A stretch of DNA of 43,925 nucleotides. Source: Alphaproteobacteria bacterium. Its GTDB lineage: Bacteria > Pseudomonadota > Alphaproteobacteria > Micavibrionales > Micavibrionaceae. A program made the translations under genes and the position numbers. Of the stretch, positions 43,255-43,925 are shown piece by piece (the first letter of the stretch is position 1; every line of letters begins with the position of its first letter). The notes under the pieces are model-generated. The model was not told the origin of the DNA and searched no databases. It was given only the letters and a program-made list of their open reading frames with translations. The stretch lies in contig JADLAT010000011.1 in the NCBI GenBank assembly GCA_020848095.1, positions 1 through 43,925 on the forward strand. The letters are read 5' to 3'.

Positions 43255-43925
43255 TTTTTCAAAATACCGGAAAAATGTGCTATCGGGTGAGAGGATAAGC
43301 CGCGTATCGGGATCCGACAACGTTGTTTTATACGCCTCCATCGAACGGATGAAGGAATAAAACTCGGCATCCTTGTTAAAGGCGCGGGCATACACCCGGA
43401 TAGCCTCTTCATCGCCCTGCCCCTTGATTATTTGCGCGTCTCTTTGCGCCTCGGCAATGATAACAGTGCGTTCTTTCTCAGCTCTGGAGCGAATTTCAAG
43501 CGCACGCTCCTCACCCTTGGCGCGGGTTTCCGTGGCCCGTTCCCGCAATTCGGAAATCATCCGCCGCACTGTGGACGTCCGCAAATCAGCGGTCAAATCC
43601 GCCCGGATAATCCGCGCATCAACAATCTCAACCCCAAGCTGGTCCTGCTTGATCTTACGATTCACCCGATTTTTGATGTTGGCCATAATCGCCGTACGCT
43701 CATCAGAAAGCAGCTCCTTAAGCGTGGTCTGCCCCAAAACTGCCCGCGTCGCATCATTCAAAATCGTCTCAAGACGGCTGTTGGCGCCGCTCACTGTCCG
43801 CAGAGTTTTCAAAAACTGTAGAGAATCCGTGATTTTGTACCGGGCAAACGTATCAACGATAATCGGCTCCCCGCTGACATTTTTAATAGGCGGAGCATCG
43901 GCCAAAGAGCCCTCCAGCGGGATAA
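43249..43925 (-). CDS. hflC: FtsH-modulator membrane protein HflC (5' end outside window)
   Basis: The frame is open to the window edge, giving 225 C-terminal residues of a protein usually near 290. The N-terminal anchor is missing. The SPFH/band-7 domain is recognisable: EPIIVDTFARYKITDSLQFL, RAVLGQTTLKELLSDERTAI, and LGVEIVDARIIRADLTADLR. A charged helix then leads to AEKERTVIIAEAQRDAQIIK and GQGDEEAIRVYARAFNKDAE, and the ending TTLSDPDTRLILSPDSTFFRYF is characteristic of HflC. With HflK it forms a membrane cage around the FtsH protease and limits its access to membrane substrates. Confidence 0.94.
   Translation of the reverse strand, partial: IPLEGSLADAPPIKNVSGEPIIVDTFARYKITDSLQFLKTLRTVSGANSRLETILNDATRAVLGQTTLKELLSDERTAIMANIKNRVNRKIKQDQLGVEIVDARIIRADLTADLRTSTVRRMISELRERATETRAKGEERALEIRSRAEKERTVIIAEAQRDAQIIKGQGDEEAIRVYARAFNKDAEFYSFIRSMEAYKTTLSDPDTRLILSPDSTFFRYFEKH

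Overview
The window reads as a chromosomal segment of an alphaproteobacterium of moderate GC. I infer this from the bolA-grxD pair, the hflC-degP-miaA-ilvB-ilvH order, a CCA-encoding tRNA-Thr, and chromosomal Dot/Icm coupling genes. A Micavibrionales/Rhodospirillales-like origin is plausible but cannot be proved from the sequence alone. Most genes are core-like. Two stretches, about 23.3-25.1 kb and 26.6-32.7 kb, look accessory.

Layout. 1-7 kb: a partial AsmA-like membrane-trafficking protein, the peroxiredoxin bcp, a trkH-nucleosidase-hypothetical operon, then bolA, monothiol glutaredoxin grxD and an NsrR-type Rrf2 regulator preceded by a perfect 10-5-10 palindrome. 7-18 kb: a compact type I secretion locus. 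On the minus strand, a repetitive Gly/Asp-rich candidate cargo is followed by a degenerate ABC half-transporter, a second ABC half-transporter with an N-terminal C39-like region, an HlyD adaptor and a REC-HATPase protein, with overlapping or closely spaced genes. Divergently there is an OmpR-type regulator overlapping a TolC outer-membrane factor. An ECF sigma factor and another OmpR-type regulator follow. 18.9-23 kb: an EamA transporter with an oxygenase-like protein and a small lipoprotein, then ilvC and thyA.

23.3-26.4 kb: AT-richer orphan genes, a lipase-like pseudogene with an internal deletion scar, a relic of an IS3-family transposase OrfA, and a SufR-like Fe-S regulator divergent from a membrane protein. 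26.6-32.7 kb: a small integrative element with a tyrosine integrase, a DUF6499-like protein, an excisionase-like gene with a C9 tract at its start, a Rep_trans-like initiator, a helical protein and a truncated second integrase. It sits in the anticodon loop of a tRNA-Thr(UGU) gene. The two halves of that gene lie at the element ends and fit together exactly, while the element carries a separate complete tRNA-Thr(UGU) beside its integrase.

33-38 kb: Dot/Icm (type IVB secretion) coupling genes dotM/icmP and dotL/icmO with two unassigned membrane proteins. 38-44 kb: ilvH and ilvB, with a Val/Leu-rich leader peptide and a terminator (a classic attenuator) in front of ilvB, then miaA, degP-type protease and partial hflC. 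ilvC is separated from ilvBH by about 16 kb of intervening material, part of it clearly mobile.
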